Part shown: in pieces, positions 21,767 to 31,351 of the stretch
How positions within the stretch are numbered: the stretch's first letter is position 1
Layout: each line of letters opens with the position of its first letter
DNA from: Pectobacterium zantedeschiae
Lineage (GTDB): Bacteria; Pseudomonadota; Gammaproteobacteria; Enterobacterales; Enterobacteriaceae
NCBI RefSeq assembly: GCF_004137795.1
Contig: NZ_NWTM01000001.1
Coordinates: 1,601,229 to 1,665,228 of the forward strand
Direction of reading: 5' to 3'
Length of the DNA: 64,000 nt
The notes under the pieces: model-generated
Databases searched by the model: none
Told to the model about the DNA's origin: nothing
Seen by the model: the letters and a program-made list of their open reading frames with translations, nothing else
Program-made: the position numbers and the translations under genes

Positions 21767-21780
21767 GCTGAAACGTTTCA
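21767..21780 (-). promoter_or_regulatory. Cra (FruR) operator 2 of fruBKA
   Basis: GCTGAAACGTTTCA is a palindromic Cra operator about 90 bp upstream of fruB. Two spaced operators are also typical of the E. coli fru promoter. The site lies in the divergent fruB-setB gap and might touch setB too. Confidence 0.85.
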
Positions 21781-22012
21781 AAAGTCTCATTCTATTACGA
21801 CATTTATGCAAGCATTCTGCGCTGCTGACATAACAGAATTTTGACATCACGCACATTTTAACGTGGATGACACGCTGCCCGCCAACAAAAACCATCAAAT
21901 GGCTGAAGCCGTGCTGACGAAAAATAATGAAACAAGATTTCTGTTTCATTATAAACCCGCGTACTATGTCGCGCTCGACAGCCTCTGCCTATTTTCCAAG
22001 CGCTACCAATTT

Positions 22013-23191
22013 ATGTTTACTCCTGCAAACACAACGCGACGTCCGCTTGACCTAACATCGTCAGCATTTTTGGTTATTGCCTTTCTGACTGGAACGGCCG
22101 GTGCCCTGCAACTCCCTACTCTCAGCCTCTTTCTTTCCAGTGAAGTGCAGGCTCGCCCTTTTCTGGTCGGCATGTTTTATACTGGTAGCGCGGTTATCGG
22201 CATCATCGTCAGTCAAATACTTGCTACTCGCTCGGATCGCCAGGGCGATCGAAAATCGCTGATCTTCGTTTGCTGCCTATTGGGCGCGCTGGCCTGCATG
22301 CTGTTTGCGTGGAACCGTAACTACTTTATTCTGCTTTTTATCGGCGTCTTGCTGAGCAGTTTTGGCTCAACCGCAAACCCACAACTTTTTGCGCTGGCAC
22401 GCGAGCATGCGGACAAAACCTGTCGTGAAGCGGCAATGTTCAGCTCTATTCTCCGCGCGCAAATTTCTCTCGCCTGGGTTGTTGGCCCGCCCATCGCCTT
22501 TGCACTGGCATTAGGATTCGGCTTCACGACGATGTATCTGACCGCCGCCGTCGTCTTTATCTTGTGCGGCATTTTGGTCAAATGCTTTCTGCCCTCCATG
22601 CCTAAAACCGTGGAGAAAACCACCTCCACGCTGGAATCACCGCGCCGCAACCGTCGGGACACGCTCTTGCTGTTCATAGCATGTACCTTAATGTGGACCT
22701 GCAACGGGATTTACCTCATCAATATGCCGCTGTATCTGGTGCATGAGCTACGCCTACCAGAAAAGCTGGCGGGTATCATGATGGGCGTTGCCGCGGGGCT
22801 GGAAATTCCGGTGATGCTGATTGCGGGTTACGTTGCCAAACGCTTCGGTAAGCGCTTCCTGATGCGGCTTGCGGTTGGATCCGGCCTGCTGTTCTTCAGT
22901 GGATTGTTGTTCTTCAATGGAGAAACCGCACTGCTAGCGCTACAGGTGCTGAACGCCATTTTCATCGGGATTTTAGCCGGAATCGGCATGCTCTATTTTC
23001 AGGATTTAATGCCTGGACAAGCAGGGGCTGCGACGACGCTGTTTACCAACACCACTCGTGTTGGCTGGATCATCTCTGGTTCGCTGGCCGGTATTGTTGC
23101 TGAAATCTGGGACTACCACGCCGTTTTCTTTTTCGCGCTACTGATGATCGTCGGTTCTATCTATTGCATGTGGCGCATAAAAGACGCCTGA
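22013..23191 (+). CDS. setB: Sugar efflux transporter SetB (major facilitator)
   Basis: This MFS exporter of about 392 aa has 12 hydrophobic helices and strong likeness to E. coli SetB (LTGTAGALQLPTLSLFL, RSDRQGDRKSLIF, SSFGSTANPQLFALAREHA, MLYFQDLMPGQAGAATTL). The frame is open from 21863, but the homologous protein begins at about 22013; the ribosome binding site there is weak, so the start is inferred from length. SetB exports sugars such as lactose and glucose in assays and also affects chromosome segregation in E. coli. Confidence 0.92.
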   Translation: MFTPANTTRRPLDLTSSAFLVIAFLTGTAGALQLPTLSLFLSSEVQARPFLVGMFYTGSAVIGIIVSQILATRSDRQGDRKSLIFVCCLLGALACMLFAWNRNYFILLFIGVLLSSFGSTANPQLFALAREHADKTCREAAMFSSILRAQISLAWVVGPPIAFALALGFGFTTMYLTAAVVFILCGILVKCFLPSMPKTVEKTTSTLESPRRNRRDTLLLFIACTLMWTCNGIYLINMPLYLVHELRLPEKLAGIMMGVAAGLEIPVMLIAGYVAKRFGKRFLMRLAVGSGLLFFSGLLFFNGETALLALQVLNAIFIGILAGIGMLYFQDLMPGQAGAATTLFTNTTRVGWIISGSLAGIVAEIWDYHAVFFFALLMIVGSIYCMWRIKDA

Positions 23192-23201
23192 CCGCCGCCA
23201 T

Positions 23202-23456
23202 TTAAGGCGCAGTGTCAGCTTCCAGCTTGAGCAGATAAATCATCGCCTCATCGCGGTGGCTGAAGCACATATCCGCACGCGGCTTTAGCCCCGCGCAAAC
23301 CGCAGGCCGCAGAGGGGAATGGAATAGCCCGCAGCGCATCGCCTCATCAAGATGAATACAGGGCGTGTTTGCAGGCTTGCCGTGCGGCAGGCCCGGCATA
23401 GGCGTTGAAATCGATGCTGCGATGCAGCAAGCACCGCAGTGGGGGCGACAGTCCAT
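23202..23456 (-). CDS. yeiW: YkgJ-family zinc/iron-chelating cysteine-cluster protein YeiW
   Basis: This 84-aa protein is identical in length to E. coli YeiW and very similar to it. Cysteines in [35 protein letters not shown] and ADMCF form the metal-binding cluster. The frame extends upstream to 23531, but MDCRP is the family start. It is convergent with setB, with 10 bp between them. Its function is unknown beyond metal binding. Confidence 0.9.
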   Translation of the reverse strand: MDCRPHCGACCIAASISTPMPGLPHGKPANTPCIHLDEAMRCGLFHSPLRPAVCAGLKPRADMCFSHRDEAMIYLLKLEADTAP

Positions 23457-23531
23457 CAGCAAGCTCTCCGGTGGGCTGACAAGAGATAGAGATCGCCACG
23501 ATAGCAGCCCCGTAGCAAAAAACCAACACAC

Positions 23532-23752
23532 GCCCCTTTTCCTATACTCTAAATAATTCGAGTTTCAGGACAAAATGTATTCGTTTTGAACAGTGTTAAG
23601 CATTAGCCCTTAGGGCAAGGCTCAGGGATGAACCGAGTAGCGCGACCAACGCACATGAAATTTAAAGTATGACGAGTATATGCTTGCCTGAATTCTCCGG
23701 CGCGAGTAACGTGTCGCCACAAAAATCACACTCCTTATAGCAGGTAATTTTT
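23532..23752 (+). promoter_or_regulatory. efpL upstream region
   Basis: This 221-bp gap between divergent yeiW and efpL holds no gene. A short hairpin-forming patch (AGCCCTTAGGGC near 23605) lies in the probable 5' leader of efpL; its role is unknown. Confidence 0.35.
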
Positions 23753-24325
23753 ATGGCAAGAGCGAACGAAATTAAACGTGGAATGGTCGTTAACTATAAC
23801 GACAAGTTATTGCTGGTAAAGGACATCGATGTCCAAAGCCCCAGCGCCCGCGGTGCCAGTACATTGTATAAAATGCGTTTTTCTGATGTCCGCACGGGTT
23901 TGAAAGTGGAAGAGCGTTTTAAAGGTGACGACATTATCGATACCATCACGCTGACACGACGTACGGTCACCTTCTCTTACATTGACGGCGACGAATACGT
24001 CTTTATGGATGATGAAGATTACACCCCGTACCTCTTCAAAAAAGATCAAATAGAAGAAGAGCTGCTGTTTATCCCTGAGGGCGGAATGCCAGGGATTCAG
24101 GTATTAAGTTGGGATGGCCAAATCATCGCGCTGGAACTACCACAAACGGTAGACCTGGAAATTATTGAGACGGCGCCCGGCATTAAAGGTGCCTCCGCCA
24201 GCTCACGTAACAAACCAGCAACCATGAGTACTGGTCTGGTTATCCCCGTCCCAGAGTATCTCAGCGCAGGTGAAAAAATCCGTATTCACATCCCAGAACG
24301 TCGCTACATGGGCCGCGCAGACTAA
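23753..24325 (+). CDS. efpL: Elongation factor P-like protein EfpL (YeiP)
   Basis: The 190-aa protein has three EF-P domains: an N-terminal KOW-like domain ([23 protein letters not shown]), a central OB domain and a C-terminal OB domain ending in [12 protein letters not shown]. YeiP/EfpL helps ribosomes past difficult proline-containing motifs. In the domain I loop, where EF-P carries a modified Lys, the residues here are [11 protein letters not shown] with an Arg, as expected for the YeiP branch. It precedes yeiR as in E. coli. Confidence 0.95.
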   Translation: MARANEIKRGMVVNYNDKLLLVKDIDVQSPSARGASTLYKMRFSDVRTGLKVEERFKGDDIIDTITLTRRTVTFSYIDGDEYVFMDDEDYTPYLFKKDQIEEELLFIPEGGMPGIQVLSWDGQIIALELPQTVDLEIIETAPGIKGASASSRNKPATMSTGLVIPVPEYLSAGEKIRIHIPERRYMGRAD

Positions 24326-24359
24326 CAGCATACCTTGCACCATCAGCACGATACCTGTC

Positions 24360-24378
24360 GCCGGATGACATATCCGGC
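24360..24378 (+). terminator. Hairpin between efpL and yeiR
   Basis: GCCGGAT and ATCCGGC form a 7-bp stem with a 5-base loop in the 87-bp gap. It is followed by ACATCTC without a T run, so it may only partly separate the two genes. Confidence 0.5.
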
Positions 24379-24412
24379 ACATCTCAACCTTCCATTTACA
24401 TAGGAGCCTGCC

Positions 24413-25399
24413 ATGCTAACGAAAGTCAATTTGATTACGGGGTTTCTTGGTAGTGGAAAAACCACCACTATTCGCCATCTTCTGTCGCAAAAACCGGAAG
24501 ATGAAGTCTGGGCGGTGCTGGTTAATGAGTTTGGTGAAGTGGGCATTGACGGTGCCTTGCTGGCAGATAGCGGCGCGGTTTTGAAAGAAATTCCTGGTGG
24601 CTGCATGTGCTGCGTAAACGGCTTGCCTATGCAGGTTGGCCTGAATATGCTGCTGCAACAGAAAAAACCGCATCGATTACTCATCGAACCCACGGGTCTC
24701 GGCCACCCGAAACAAATTCTCTCATTGCTTACGAGTGATATCTATCAGCCTTGGCTGACATTACAGGCCACGCTGTGTCTGCTGGATGCCCGTCAGTTAA
24801 GCGACACACGTTACACGGAAAATGAGAATTTCCGCGATCAGCTTGCCGCGGCTGACATTATTATCGCCAACAAGCGCGATACCTATACCACCGACGATCT
24901 CGCGGCCTTACAGCACTGGCAACAGGTAAGCGGCGATTCTCGGCAAATTATCGAAGTCTGTCAGGGAAACGTTGACCGGCAGCAGCTCGATCAGCCGCGA
25001 CATAACATACGTGAACTGCCCGACGGCGCCCACCACCATTCACATCAACCAACCAATGGTTTGGCCGCGCTGAAACTACCGGGTGGACAATCCTGGCGAC
25101 GTTCTCTTAATCAAGGACAGGGCTACCATGCCTGCGGTTGGATATTCGAGCCTGAAACCGTTTTTGACACCGCAGCCTTGCTGGACTGGGTCCGCCTTTC
25201 CCCCGTGAACCGAGTTAAGGGGGTGATGCGTATAAAAGAAGGGACACTTGTCGTCAACCGTCAGGGATTCGATCTTAATATAGAAACGCGATCAACGGCA
25301 CCGATTGATAGCCGTATCGAAGTCATCAATGAAACACCAGCAGAATGGAATACGTTACAAGCCTTGTTGTTAAAGGCTCGTTTAACTAACGTGGACTAG
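24413..25399 (+). CDS. yeiR: Zinc-binding G3E GTPase YeiR
   Basis: This 328-aa COG0523-type GTPase has the same length as E. coli YeiR. It shows Walker A GFLGSGKTT, the NEFGEVGIDGALL switch, the metal-binding motif GGCMCC (CxCC), IEPTGLGHP, NKRD for guanine and a His-rich stretch (HHHSH at about 202-206). Such proteins act as zinc chaperones or storage GTPases. AGGAG stands before the ATG. Confidence 0.94.
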   Translation: MLTKVNLITGFLGSGKTTTIRHLLSQKPEDEVWAVLVNEFGEVGIDGALLADSGAVLKEIPGGCMCCVNGLPMQVGLNMLLQQKKPHRLLIEPTGLGHPKQILSLLTSDIYQPWLTLQATLCLLDARQLSDTRYTENENFRDQLAAADIIIANKRDTYTTDDLAALQHWQQVSGDSRQIIEVCQGNVDRQQLDQPRHNIRELPDGAHHHSHQPTNGLAALKLPGGQSWRRSLNQGQGYHACGWIFEPETVFDTAALLDWVRLSPVNRVKGVMRIKEGTLVVNRQGFDLNIETRSTAPIDSRIEVINETPAEWNTLQALLLKARLTNVD

Positions 25400-25425
25400 A
25401 CTGAAATCTTTTCGTCTTTGTTTGG

Positions 25426-26139
25426 ATGCTTTACCTTATGTCATTTGCTCGTTTTTCTTCTATTTTAGTACTCAATGTAGTAGGTATTGGTCTGTTTTTA
25501 TCTTGGTACCTGCCGGAAAACCATGGTTTCTGGCTCACGCTAGACAGTAACATCTTTTTCTATTTCAACCGTCTTTTGGTTGATAGTCCGACATTTTTAC
25601 ATCTGGTCGCCATTACCAATAACCGCGCCTTTGACGGCTGTGCGCTCATTGCGATGGGTTTACTGTATCTGTCGTTTTATCTGAAGGCCACCCCCACAGA
25701 GCGTCGCCGTTTATTGATCATCGGCTTTATAATGCTGTTAACTGCCGTAGTACTGAACCAGGCAGGACATTTATTACCCGTGCAACACGCCAGCCCAACA
25801 CTCTATTTCAGTGACATCAACCGTGTTTCAGACTTAACCGGTATTCCTACCAAAGATGCTTCATCAGATAGTTTCCCAGGCGACCACGGGATGATGCTGA
25901 TGATATTTGCTGCCTTTATGCTGCGCTATTTTACCCGCACCGCTTTCGCTATCGGCTTGGCCATCACGGTAATATTCTCATTGCCTCGCATCATGATCGG
26001 CGCACATTGGTTTACCGATATTGCAGTTGGCTCGCTCTCGGTTGTTCTGGTAGGCCTGAGCTGGTGGTTACTAACACCAGCAAGCGATGCCGCTATTGCT
26101 CTATTAAACCGACTATTACCTAACAAATCGACAGTATAA
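25426..26139 (+). CDS. lpxT: Lipid A 1-diphosphate synthase (PAP2 family)
   Basis: This 237-aa inner-membrane protein has about six helices and PAP2 motifs: the SDSFPGDHGMM block and PRIMIGAHWFTDI with the catalytic His. It resembles E. coli LpxT/YeiU, which moves a phosphate from undecaprenyl pyrophosphate to lipid A on the periplasmic side, and it has the same neighbours (yeiR, mepS). The start is uncertain: ATG 25426 or ATG 25438, neither with a strong ribosome binding site. Confidence 0.9.
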   Translation: MLYLMSFARFSSILVLNVVGIGLFLSWYLPENHGFWLTLDSNIFFYFNRLLVDSPTFLHLVAITNNRAFDGCALIAMGLLYLSFYLKATPTERRRLLIIGFIMLLTAVVLNQAGHLLPVQHASPTLYFSDINRVSDLTGIPTKDASSDSFPGDHGMMLMIFAAFMLRYFTRTAFAIGLAITVIFSLPRIMIGAHWFTDIAVGSLSVVLVGLSWWLLTPASDAAIALLNRLLPNKSTV

Positions 26140-26461
26140 ATCCTTATGATTTCAGATTTTTTACATCGACATTTTTTAGCTGAACACATCATTAAATCTT
26201 ATAAATAAATTAGTTAAAACTTCTCGCAATCCTGCTGCTGTTGCGGTAGTCTCGTTCAAGTTTGCTTTTTAGCGCATACTGAACTAGCGGCGGAAAGAGA
26301 AATAATGTGCATTCTGGCACACTTTCGCTGATGAGTATTTGGCTAAGAAGAAACTCTGATTTAGTCTGAGTCTCGTTTTCGTTTGGCATTTATGCCCCAC
26401 TCAAATGGGGATACTACATAGCGATATTTATCGTTAAGGACAGCAAGGGAACATAACAATA
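26140..26461. other. Intergenic region upstream of mepS
   Basis: These 322 bp carry no gene that I can see. The right end should hold the mepS promoter and a long 5' leader; AAGGACAGCAAGGGAAC near 26435-26451 provides the ribosome binding site area. Confidence 0.4.
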
Positions 26462-27043
26462 ATGGTCAAGTCTCAACCGATTCTGAGATATATCTGGCGG
26501 GCAGTGCCTGCCGTCGCGGTAGCAATGATGCTTTCCGCATGTGGAAGTAATAGTGCATATAACCATAAAGCTCAAACTGATATGCATGCAGTTAATGATA
26601 AAGATGGTCTTTTACTGCAAGCCTCTCAGGATGAATTTGAAGCACTGGTTCGTAATGTGGACGTCAAGTCCAAGTTACTTAACCAATATGCCAGTTGGAA
26701 AGGTGTTCGTTACCGTTTAGGCGGTGATAGTCGCCGTGGCATTGACTGCTCAGCTTTCGTTCAGCGCACCTTCCGCGAACAATTTGGCATGGATTTACCG
26801 CGTTCAACCTATGAACAGCAAGAGATGGGCCAGAAGATTCAGCGCAACAAACTGCGCGTTGGCGACCTTGTTCTGTTCCGTGCAGGTTCAACCGGACGCC
26901 ACGTTGGTATTTACCTCGGTAACGATCAGTTCGTCCACGCATCAACCAGCAGTGGCGTCATTATCTCCAAAATGACGGAAGACTACTGGAATAAGCGTTA
27001 TCAAGAAGGACGTCGTGTTCTGAGTAAAGGAAAAGTAAGCTAA
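26462..27043 (+). CDS. mepS: Murein DD-endopeptidase / LD-carboxypeptidase, lipoprotein (NlpC/P60)
   Basis: This 193-aa outer-membrane lipoprotein cleaves peptide cross-links in peptidoglycan to allow cell growth. A signal peptide ends in lipobox LSACG (Cys at about 27). The NlpC/P60 domain holds the catalytic Cys in [10 protein letters not shown], His in GRHVGIYLG and polar His in FVHASTSSG. The length and sequence match E. coli MepS/Spr. Family knowledge: its level is controlled by NlpI-Prc proteolysis. Confidence 0.96.
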   Translation: MVKSQPILRYIWRAVPAVAVAMMLSACGSNSAYNHKAQTDMHAVNDKDGLLLQASQDEFEALVRNVDVKSKLLNQYASWKGVRYRLGGDSRRGIDCSAFVQRTFREQFGMDLPRSTYEQQEMGQKIQRNKLRVGDLVLFRAGSTGRHVGIYLGNDQFVHASTSSGVIISKMTEDYWNKRYQEGRRVLSKGKVS

Positions 27044-27101
27044 ACAATATCCGTTCCTTGCTGTGGTATTGCTTAACTAGCCAACGAAACGAGACAACAC
27101 C

Positions 27102-27134
27102 AACGCCGCTTATAACCTAAGCGGCGTTTTTTAT
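27102..27134 (+). terminator. Intrinsic terminator of mepS
   Basis: AACGCCGCTTA and TAAGCGGCGTT form an 11-bp stem, followed by TTTTATT. Confidence 0.85.
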
Positions 27135-27412
27135 TCCTGCTATTCCCTTCGATGCCACTGCGTTCTTTCCCTTCTGCGGCATATTGCGCAAAATATGACT
27201 GACTCAACAACCTGAAACATTAACAGGCCGTGATTAAGGTAGGTTTATCACCTGATTTCATGATAAAAAGAAAACACGCAACGTCCCGATGGGAATGTTA
27301 ATTATTTCAAGAACTTTATGCCGAACAAATCGGCATCGCCGACGTTACAGTATGGCATGTCTACACTCGTCGCCTAATCAGATAACGTCCGCTCGCAGGA
27401 GATTGCCGTCAG

Positions 27413-29221
27413 ATGTTAAAACGCGTTATCGCTGCCGTATTGCTTTGCACGACCCATTTTGGGCTGCATGCCGAAACGATTGAAAACAGCACCCGCTTTG
27501 CACTATTAGGTGAACCCAAATATGCCGAGAACTTCAGCCATTTTGACTATGTCAATCCTGATGCTCCCAAGGGCGGCAGCATCACCCTCAGCGCACTAGG
27601 TACTTTTGATAACTTCAACCGTTTCGCACTACGTGGCGTGGCCGCAGCGCGCACGGAACGGCTCTACGATTCGCTCTTCACTCCCTCTGATGACGAGCCC
27701 GGCAGCTATTATCCGCTGGTCGCGCTAACGACACGCCATTCAGCGGATTTCCGCTGGATTGAAATAGAGATGAATCCCAAAGCCCGCTTTCATGATGGCT
27801 CACCGATCACCGCTGCCGACGTGGCATTCACCTACAATATGTTTATGACGCAAGGTGTGCCGCAGTTCCGCATCTATTTTAAAGATGTTACCGCCAAGGC
27901 TGTTGCACCGCTGACTGTACGTTTCGATTTTCCCGTGTCCGACAAGAACCGCATGTTCAGCTTGCTTACTCTGCCCATCATGCCGGAGAAATTCTGGAAG
28001 AATCATAAATTCAGCGAGCCGCTATCGTATCCGCCCCCGGCCAGTGGTCCTTACCGCATTACCGCCTATCGAACGGGGCAATATGTCACCTATTCACGCG
28101 TGAAAGACTACTGGGGTGCCGATCTGCCGGTCAATAAAGGCCAGTACAATTTCGATAAAATCCGCTACGACTACTATCTGGACGACAGCGTCGCACTAGA
28201 AGCCTTTAAAGCGGGTGCCTTCGATCTGCGAGAGGAAGGATCGCCAAAAAACTGGGCGACCCAATATCAGGGTGGCAACTTTGCGCGTGGCTACATCATT
28301 AAGCAGGATCAGGTTAATCAATCCGCCCAAGATACACGCTGGCTAGCATTCAATATCCAGCGACCGCTGTTTCAGGATCGTCGCGTACGTCAGGCGTTAT
28401 CTCTGGCGTTTGACTTCAACTGGATGAACAAGGCGCTGTATTACAACGCGTATCAACGTACCGACAGCTATTTCCAAAACACCGAGTATGCCGCTAAAGG
28501 CGAACCCAGCGCTGAGGAATTGGCCTGGTTGACCCCCCTGAAGGACAAAGTACCAGCCGAAGTCTTTGGCCCTAGCTACGCGCCCCCCTCCTCCGACGGC
28601 AGCGGCTATGACCGACAAAATTGGCTTAAGGCACTCAAGCTGCTGGAAGAGGCGGGTTGGGAATTGAAAGATCAGAAGCTGGTTAGTAGCAAAACTGGGC
28701 AGCCGTTTACGTTCGAGCTTTTGTTACCAAGCGCCGGTAACTCGCAGTATGTCCTGCCTTTTCAGCAGAGCCTGAAAAAATTGGGCATCACCATGAACGT
28801 GCGTAATATCGATAGCACGCAGTTCAACAACCGTATTCGTAAGCGAGATTTCGATATGACGGCAATGGTGTACCCTGCGTTCCTCTACCCCAGTGACAAC
28901 CTGCAAATGTACTGGAGCTCGCAGTACATCAATTCAAGCTACAACAGACCTGGCGTCAACGATTCCGCGATTGATTCACTCATTGAGGATATCGTTAAGT
29001 ATCAAGGACAGAAAGTACCACTACTGTCATTAGGCCGCGCGTTGGACAGAGTATTGACCTGGAATCAGTTCATGATTCCGATGTGGTATTCCAATCACGA
29101 CCGCTTTGCCTATTGGAATAAGTTTGCCATGCCTGCTGTGCGCCCGGCCTATTCGCTAGGTTTTGATGGCTGGTGGTTCGATACCAAACAGGCAGCTACG
29201 CTGCCCGCAGAGCGACGTTAA
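27413..29221 (+). CDS. yejA: Peptide ABC transporter, periplasmic binding protein YejA
   Basis: This 602-aa periplasmic protein of the oligopeptide-binding (SBP_bac_5) family has a short signal peptide (residues about 1-21, ending LHAET) and family blocks such as NPDAPKGGSITLSALGTFDNFN and RARQALSLAFDF-like VRQALSLAFDFNWMNK. In E. coli YejABEF imports peptides, including the antibiotic microcin C. It is first in a four-gene operon, 9 bp before yejB. Confidence 0.95.
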   Translation: MLKRVIAAVLLCTTHFGLHAETIENSTRFALLGEPKYAENFSHFDYVNPDAPKGGSITLSALGTFDNFNRFALRGVAAARTERLYDSLFTPSDDEPGSYYPLVALTTRHSADFRWIEIEMNPKARFHDGSPITAADVAFTYNMFMTQGVPQFRIYFKDVTAKAVAPLTVRFDFPVSDKNRMFSLLTLPIMPEKFWKNHKFSEPLSYPPPASGPYRITAYRTGQYVTYSRVKDYWGADLPVNKGQYNFDKIRYDYYLDDSVALEAFKAGAFDLREEGSPKNWATQYQGGNFARGYIIKQDQVNQSAQDTRWLAFNIQRPLFQDRRVRQALSLAFDFNWMNKALYYNAYQRTDSYFQNTEYAAKGEPSAEELAWLTPLKDKVPAEVFGPSYAPPSSDGSGYDRQNWLKALKLLEEAGWELKDQKLVSSKTGQPFTFELLLPSAGNSQYVLPFQQSLKKLGITMNVRNIDSTQFNNRIRKRDFDMTAMVYPAFLYPSDNLQMYWSSQYINSSYNRPGVNDSAIDSLIEDIVKYQGQKVPLLSLGRALDRVLTWNQFMIPMWYSNHDRFAYWNKFAMPAVRPAYSLGFDGWWFDTKQAATLPAERR

Positions 29222-29230
29222 GGAATCAAA

Positions 29231-30328
29231 ATGGGAACGTATCTGTTACGCCGCCTCTTGCTGGTCATCCCAACCCTGTGGGCGATTATTACGATTAACT
29301 TCTTCATTGTACAAATTGCCCCTGGCGGCCCAGTAGATCAGGCCATTGCAGCGATCGAAATGGGGCATGGTAGCGGCTATACCGCTAATAGCGGAACAGA
29401 TGCCGGGATGGCACGCACAGGCTCCAGCGGCGCGCCTAACATCGAGAATGCTTATAGAGGCTCACGCGGACTTGACCCAGAAGTCATCGAGGAAATCACC
29501 AAACGCTATGGCTTCGATAAACCGATCCATGAACGCTATTTTAAACTGCTGTGGGATTACGCACGTTTTGACTTCGGCGACAGCCTGTTTCGCGGTTCCT
29601 CAGTGATGCAACTGATCAAAGAGAGCATGCCAGTTTCGATTACGCTGGGGCTGTGGAGTACGCTAATCGTCTACCTGATATCGATTCCCCTTGGTATTAA
29701 GAAGGCCGTGAAGAACGGCACACCGTTCGATACCTGGAGCAGTACGCTAATCATTATCGGTTATGCCATTCCCGCGTTTTTGTTTGCGATTATTTTGATT
29801 GTGCTATTCGCGGGTGGCAGTTATCTGGACTGGTTCCCGCTTCGAGGCCTGATTTCCAGCAATTTTGACACCCTGCCGTGGTACAGCAAAATTACCGATT
29901 ACTTGTGGCATATCGCGCTACCGGTTCTGGCTTCCGTGATTGGCGGTTTTGCGACCCTCACAATGCTTACCAAGAACTCCTTTATGGATGAAATTCGCAA
30001 GCAATACGTCGTGACGGCGCGAGCAAAAGGGCTGGATGAAAAGAGCATTCTCTACCGCCACGTGTTCCGTAATGCCATGCTGCTGGTGATTGCAGGATTC
30101 CCCGCCACCTTTATCAGCATGTTTTTCACCGGCTCACTGTTGATTGAGGTCATGTTCTCTCTCAACGGGTTGGGCCTGCTGGGCTATGACGCTACGCTGC
30201 AACGTGATTATCCCGTCATGTTCGGTACGCTATATATCTTCACACTGATCGGTTTGTTGCTGAATATCGTCAGCGACATAACCTACACGCTGGTAGATCC
30301 ACGTATCGATTTTGAGGGACGCCAATGA
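29231..30328 (+). CDS. yejB: Peptide ABC transporter permease YejB
   Basis: This 365-aa inner-membrane permease of the DppB/OppB family has an N-terminal helix, a long periplasmic insert and the EAA-type loop [28 protein letters not shown]. Its stop overlaps the yejE start by 4 bp, so translation is coupled. It pairs with YejE to form the membrane channel. Confidence 0.95.
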   Translation: MGTYLLRRLLLVIPTLWAIITINFFIVQIAPGGPVDQAIAAIEMGHGSGYTANSGTDAGMARTGSSGAPNIENAYRGSRGLDPEVIEEITKRYGFDKPIHERYFKLLWDYARFDFGDSLFRGSSVMQLIKESMPVSITLGLWSTLIVYLISIPLGIKKAVKNGTPFDTWSSTLIIIGYAIPAFLFAIILIVLFAGGSYLDWFPLRGLISSNFDTLPWYSKITDYLWHIALPVLASVIGGFATLTMLTKNSFMDEIRKQYVVTARAKGLDEKSILYRHVFRNAMLLVIAGFPATFISMFFTGSLLIEVMFSLNGLGLLGYDATLQRDYPVMFGTLYIFTLIGLLLNIVSDITYTLVDPRIDFEGRQ

Positions 30329-31350
30329 GCCGCTTAAGCCCGATTAATGAGGCGCGCTGGGCGCGTTTTAAAAGTAATCGTCGCGGTTACTGGTCGCTGT
30401 GGATTTTCATGGTGCTGTTTATCCTCAGCCTGTTTTCAGAACTGATCGCCAATGACAAACCGCTGCTGGTGAAATATGACGGTCAGCTCTATACGCCTGT
30501 ACTTATTGATCATAGCGAGAGAACGTTCGGCGGGCAGTTAGATACCGCCGCTGACTTCCGCGATCCTTATATCGCCGAACGTATCAGCAGCCACGGTTGG
30601 GCCATCTGGCCACTGATTCGCTACAGCTATGACACCATAAACTATGCCACCACCGCATCTTTTCCGTCAGCGCCCTCCTGGCAGAACTGGCTGGGTACGG
30701 ACAGTCAGGGGAAAGATGTCGTCTCACAGGTACTTTATGGCTTCCGTATCTCACTGCTGTTCGGTCTAGCGCTCACCATTCTGTCCAGCGTGATTGGCAT
30801 TATCGTCGGGGCGACACAGGGCTATTACGGCGGACGTATTGACCTATGGGGCCAACGCTTTATCGAAGTCTGGTCTGGCATGCCGACGCTGTTTCTCATC
30901 ATCTTGCTGTCCAGCGTGATTCAGCCGGACTTCTGGTGGCTATTGGCAATTACCGTACTTTTCGGCTGGATGAGCCTGGTTGGCGTGGTTAGGGCAGAAT
31001 TTTTGCGTACGCGAAACTTTGACTATATTCGCGCCGCACAGGCAATGGGCGTCAGCGATCGTGCCATTATGTTCCGCTGCATGCTGCCAAATGCGATGGT
31101 CGCGACGCTGACCTATCTGCCCTTTATTCTCTGCGGCTCGATTACCACACTGACATCGCTGGATTTTCTCGGCTTTGGTCTGCCGATGGGCTCACCATCA
31201 TTAGGTACCTTATTGCTGGAAGGGAAAAATAACCTTCAGGCACCGTGGCTGGGCATTACCGTGTTTATGGTGCTTTCCATCGTGCTTTCCTTACTCATTT
31301 TTATCGGCGAAGCGGTACGCGACGCCTTTGACCCCAGCAAGGCACATTAA
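30325..31350 (+). CDS. yejE: Peptide ABC transporter permease YejE
   Basis: This 341-aa permease of the DppC/OppC family includes the conserved [22 protein letters not shown] region and the EAA loop [25 protein letters not shown]. It starts inside the end of yejB (ATGA) and ends one base before the yejF start. Confidence 0.95.
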   Translation: MSRLSPINEARWARFKSNRRGYWSLWIFMVLFILSLFSELIANDKPLLVKYDGQLYTPVLIDHSERTFGGQLDTAADFRDPYIAERISSHGWAIWPLIRYSYDTINYATTASFPSAPSWQNWLGTDSQGKDVVSQVLYGFRISLLFGLALTILSSVIGIIVGATQGYYGGRIDLWGQRFIEVWSGMPTLFLIILLSSVIQPDFWWLLAITVLFGWMSLVGVVRAEFLRTRNFDYIRAAQAMGVSDRAIMFRCMLPNAMVATLTYLPFILCGSITTLTSLDFLGFGLPMGSPSLGTLLLEGKNNLQAPWLGITVFMVLSIVLSLLIFIGEAVRDAFDPSKAH

Positions 31351-31351
31351 T